Assembly (NCBI GenBank): GCA_937965665.1
Contig: CALCJE010000350.1
Span: 1-16,028 of the forward strand
Direction: 5' to 3'
Source: an uncultured Bacteroidales bacterium
GTDB taxonomy: Bacteria; Bacteroidota; Bacteroidia; Bacteroidales; UBA4417
Length of the DNA: 16,028 bases
Positions 13,479 to 16,028 of this stretch are shown piece by piece. Every line of letters begins with the position of its first letter. Position 1 is the first letter of the stretch. The notes below the pieces were generated by a model that was not told where the DNA came from, did not search any database, and saw nothing but the letters and a program-made list of their open reading frames with translations. The translations under genes were made by a program, and so were the position numbers.

Positions 13479-15941
13479 ATGTTCGAAAAAATAATACCAC
13501 ATAGTGCAGTACCCGAGCGGCCAGCTACAGCCGAAGGCAATTTCTATAAACACACTTCTCATAAAATTGGCCCGGGCATGAACGAGCGTATCCAGAAACT
13601 GCGCAAAGTGAGTGTAGAAACCCAGCCTTCGCTTTCTATTGAGCGGGCATTGCACGAAACCGCTTTTTACAAAGAAAATTATGGCAAATATTCAGTACCT
13701 GTGCTACGGGCATTGAATTTCCTGGATCATTGCCAAAAGAAAACCATTTACATTGGCGAAGGCGAACTTATTGTTGGCGAACGCGGCCCCAAACCCAAGT
13801 GTGTGCCTACATTTCCCGAGCTTACCTGCCACAGTGTGGAAGATTTCAACGTGTTGAACACCCGCGAAATGCAACGCTATACCATCAGTCAGCAGGACAT
13901 TGATACCTACGAAAAAGAAGTAATTCCTTACTGGCAGGGCAAAACCCAGCGCGAGCGTATTTTTAACCATGTACCCGACGAATGGCGTGCCGCTTACGAA
14001 GCCGGGCTGTTTACCGAATTTATGGAACAGCGCGCCCCGGGACATACTGCGCTGGATGGTAAAATTTACAAAAAAGGCATGCTCGATTTCAAAAAGGAAA
14101 TTGCAGCCAACCTGGCCTCACTCGATTACCTGAACGATGCCGAAGCCACCGATAAAGCCGAACAGTGGAAAGCTATGGATATTTCGTGCGACGCAGTTAT
14201 CGTGTTTGCCGAACGCCATGCTGAACTGGCTGAACAAATGGCTGCAGACGAAAAAGACCCGCAGCGTGCTGCCGAATTGCTAAAAATAGCCAAAGTATGC
14301 CGCTATGTGCCTGCACATGCCCCCCGTAACTTATGGGAAGCTATACAGATGTACTGGTTCGTGCACCTGGGTACCATCACCGAACTGAATGGATGGGATG
14401 CCATGAACCCGGGTCATTTCGACCAGCACCTGGCACCATTTTATTACAGGGAAATAGCAGAGGGAACCCTCACACGCGAGCAAGCCAAAGAGCTGATATC
14501 GTGTTTCTGGATTAAAGTGAACAACCATCCTGCTCCTCCCAAGGTAGGAATTACCGCCCGCGAAAGCGGCACATACAACGATTTTACGAATATCAACATT
14601 GGGGGCGTTACCGGCGAAGGCACCGATGGCACCAGTGAGGTATCGTATATCATGCTCGAAGTGGTAGAAGAACTGCATATCCTGCAACCGGGTAATTCCG
14701 TGCATATCAGCGCAAAAACGCCGGATAAGTTCCTGCATGCCGCGGCACATGTAATCCGCCAGGGGCACGGGTACCCTTCGGTTTTTAATCCCGACATTTA
14801 CATACTCGAAATGCTGCGCCAGGGAAAATCGCTGCACGACGCCCGCGAAGGCGGATGCAGTGGCTGTATCGAAGTTGGGGCATTTGGGAAAGAAGCATAC
14901 CTGCTCACGGGCTACCTGAATGTGCCTAAAATACTGGAAGTTACCCTGAACAATGGCATAAATCCTGTTACCGGCAACAAGGTTGGGATACAAACCGGTG
15001 ATCCGCGCGATTTTAAGACATACGACGAACTTTATGAAGCATTTTTGAAACAGCTGCATTTTGTGGTTGATCAGAAAATGCGGGTAAGCAATTACATCGA
15101 CCGCATGTTTGCAAAATATGCCCCTGCCCCATTCCTCTCGGTAGTGATTGAGGATTGCATCAGCAAAGGAAAAGACTACTATGATGGCGGTCCGCGATAC
15201 AACACCAGCTATATTCAATGCTGCGGATTGGGCACGGTGACCGACAGCCTGGCGGCATTGAAGAAACATGTTTTCGAGAATAAATCGTTCAGCATGGACA
15301 GGGTATTGAATGCAGTGCTGAATAATTTCGAAGGAGAAGAACTGCTACGGCAGACTATCATCAACCGGACACCATTTTTCGGGAATGATGACGACTATGC
15401 CGATTCGATAGCACTAAAAGTTTACAACGACTTGTTTGAAACCATTGATGGCAAACCCAACATCAAGCCTGGTGGCAAATACCATCTGAATATGCTCTCA
15501 ACCACCTGCCATGTGTATTTCGGCAAAGTGATGGGCGCCACGCCCAATGGCCGGCTTGCAGGCAAATCCATTTCCGATGGAACCTCGCCTTCGCATGGCG
15601 CCGACACGCACGGACCATCAGCAGTAGTAAAATCGCTTACTAAACTGGATCATGTAAAATCGGGCGGCACCTTGCTGAACCAGCGTTTCCTGCCCAGCAT
15701 GATGCGCAAGGAAGAAGACATAAAAAAACTTGGTCAGCTTATCCGAAGTTATTTCACCATGGGTGGTCATCATGTACAGTTTAATATCGTGGATACGGCA
15801 ACATTGTACGCGGCACAGGCCTGCCCCGAGGATTACAAAGACCTGCTGGTGCGTATGGCCGGATACAGCGATTATTTCAACGATATGAATGCTGACCTGC
15901 AGCAGGAAGTGATTGAACGTACCGAGAACGATTCGTTTTAA
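13479..15941 (+). CDS. hypD: Glycyl radical enzyme, trans-4-hydroxy-L-proline dehydratase type
   Basis: HypD removes water from trans-4-hydroxy-L-proline to give delta-1-pyrroline-5-carboxylate, which ProC reduces to proline. It is an oxygen-sensitive enzyme activated by a radical-SAM partner. The frame is open from 13401 (846 codons). I prefer ATG 13479 (820 aa), as 13401 lies in a hairpin. ATG 13578 matches the start of the Clostridioides difficile enzyme. Counting from 13401: thiyl cysteine C489 and base E491 in 'GGCSGCIEVGAFGKEAY', and radical glycine G821 in 'VRMAGYSDYF'. Pocket residues F207 and H215 ('EFMEQRAPGH'), S389 and D394 ('ESGTYNDF') and Y505 lie at the same distances from the cysteine as in C. 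difficile HypD, as I recall that sequence. 'STTCHVYFG' (700-708) also matches. These residues and the overall similarity separate it from PFL, choline lyase and glycerol dehydratase. Oddities are an N-terminal extension and an extra C486. The activase gene is not in the window. Confidence 0.88.
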   Translation: MFEKIIPHSAVPERPATAEGNFYKHTSHKIGPGMNERIQKLRKVSVETQPSLSIERALHETAFYKENYGKYSVPVLRALNFLDHCQKKTIYIGEGELIVGERGPKPKCVPTFPELTCHSVEDFNVLNTREMQRYTISQQDIDTYEKEVIPYWQGKTQRERIFNHVPDEWRAAYEAGLFTEFMEQRAPGHTALDGKIYKKGMLDFKKEIAANLASLDYLNDAEATDKAEQWKAMDISCDAVIVFAERHAELAEQMAADEKDPQRAAELLKIAKVCRYVPAHAPRNLWEAIQMYWFVHLGTITELNGWDAMNPGHFDQHLAPFYYREIAEGTLTREQAKELISCFWIKVNNHPAPPKVGITARESGTYNDFTNINIGGVTGEGTDGTSEVSYIMLEVVEELHILQPGNSVHISAKTPDKFLHAAAHVIRQGHGYPSVFNPDIYILEMLRQGKSLHDAREGGCSGCIEVGAFGKEAYLLTGYLNVPKILEVTLNNGINPVTGNKVGIQTGDPRDFKTYDELYEAFLKQLHFVVDQKMRVSNYIDRMFAKYAPAPFLSVVIEDCISKGKDYYDGGPRYNTSYIQCCGLGTVTDSLAALKKHVFENKSFSMDRVLNAVLNNFEGEELLRQTIINRTPFFGNDDDYADSIALKVYNDLFETIDGKPNIKPGGKYHLNMLSTTCHVYFGKVMGATPNGRLAGKSISDGTSPSHGADTHGPSAVVKSLTKLDHVKSGGTLLNQRFLPSMMRKEEDIKKLGQLIRSYFTMGGHHVQFNIVDTATLYAAQACPEDYKDLLVRMAGYSDYFNDMNADLQQEVIERTENDSF

Positions 15942-15947
15942 GAAAGT

Positions 15948-16012
15948 CCGGAGACCGGAGACCGAAGTTGGAAAGTGCCACAGGAAATTTTTGTCCCCCC
16001 TTCCAATTTCGG
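15948..16012. repeat. Heptamer repeat and inverted repeat after the HypD gene
   Basis: Two and a part copies of CCGGAGA (15948-15954, 15955-15961, then 'ccgaag') begin 6 bp after the stop. The last part also forms the left arm of a 12-bp inverted repeat: 15962-15973 'ccgaagttggaa' with 16001-16012 'ttccaatttcgg', one G-T pair, 27-nt loop, then 'attttctt'. It could act as a weak terminator or be part of a dispersed intergenic repeat. Confidence 0.6.
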
Positions 16013-16028
16013 ATTTTCTTCGCGGAAG

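Noticed and set aside
14331..15269. Long bottom-strand open frame (312 codons) inside the glycyl radical enzyme gene
   Set aside because: It lies fully antisense to a well-supported enzyme, has no family-like motifs, and is explained by the codon bias of the + strand gene.

Overview
The window looks like a contig end from a draft assembly of a Bacteroidota bacterium. The evidence is a type IX secretion (Por) sorting domain, two TonB-dependent receptor genes, signal peptides ending in 'AQ' or 'SQ', weak or absent Shine-Dalgarno sites, and a perfect Bacteroidota -7 promoter box (TANNTTTG) upstream of the last gene. Genus cannot be told from the sequence. All recognisable genes lie on the + strand. 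No rRNA, tRNA, CRISPR array or transposase gene was seen.

Positions 1-47 are not genomic: they match an Illumina indexed P7 adapter. Genomic sequence starts at about 48 with the tail of a TonB-dependent receptor gene. It is followed by a secreted T9SS cargo protein (300-1148), a strong terminator, and a small VOC-fold protein (1332-1709). A 585-bp gene-free stretch (1710-2294) holds a terminator and a 105-bp inverted-repeat structure, possibly MITE-like.

The middle (2295-7605) is rich in stress-type genes: Dps ferritin, an SDR/DUF2867 protein, an aldo/keto reductase, a DUF1295 steroid-reductase-like membrane protein, a membrane-anchored Bcp-type peroxiredoxin, and TspO. I infer an oxidative or photo-oxidative stress group. 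A 13-copy heptanucleotide tandem repeat sits between DUF1295 and the peroxiredoxin. Next come a wrecked M20 amidohydrolase (an apparent internal deletion leaving the two ends), a class I methyltransferase, a DUF4242 protein with hairpins behind it, a secreted Prx6-like peroxiredoxin and, 21 bp later, a large outer-membrane beta-barrel receptor.

After a 540-bp gene-poor region, the window ends with a glycyl radical enzyme (stop at 15941). It matches trans-4-hydroxy-L-proline dehydratase (HypD) in its cysteine loop, glycyl loop and substrate-pocket residues. Its 5' leader has a promoter, a 25-codon mini-ORF and two hairpins. The radical-SAM activase it needs is not in the window and may lie just downstream. 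The combination of an oxygen-sensitive glycyl radical enzyme with several peroxide and iron-detoxifying proteins suggests an anaerobe or microaerobe that meets oxygen at times.
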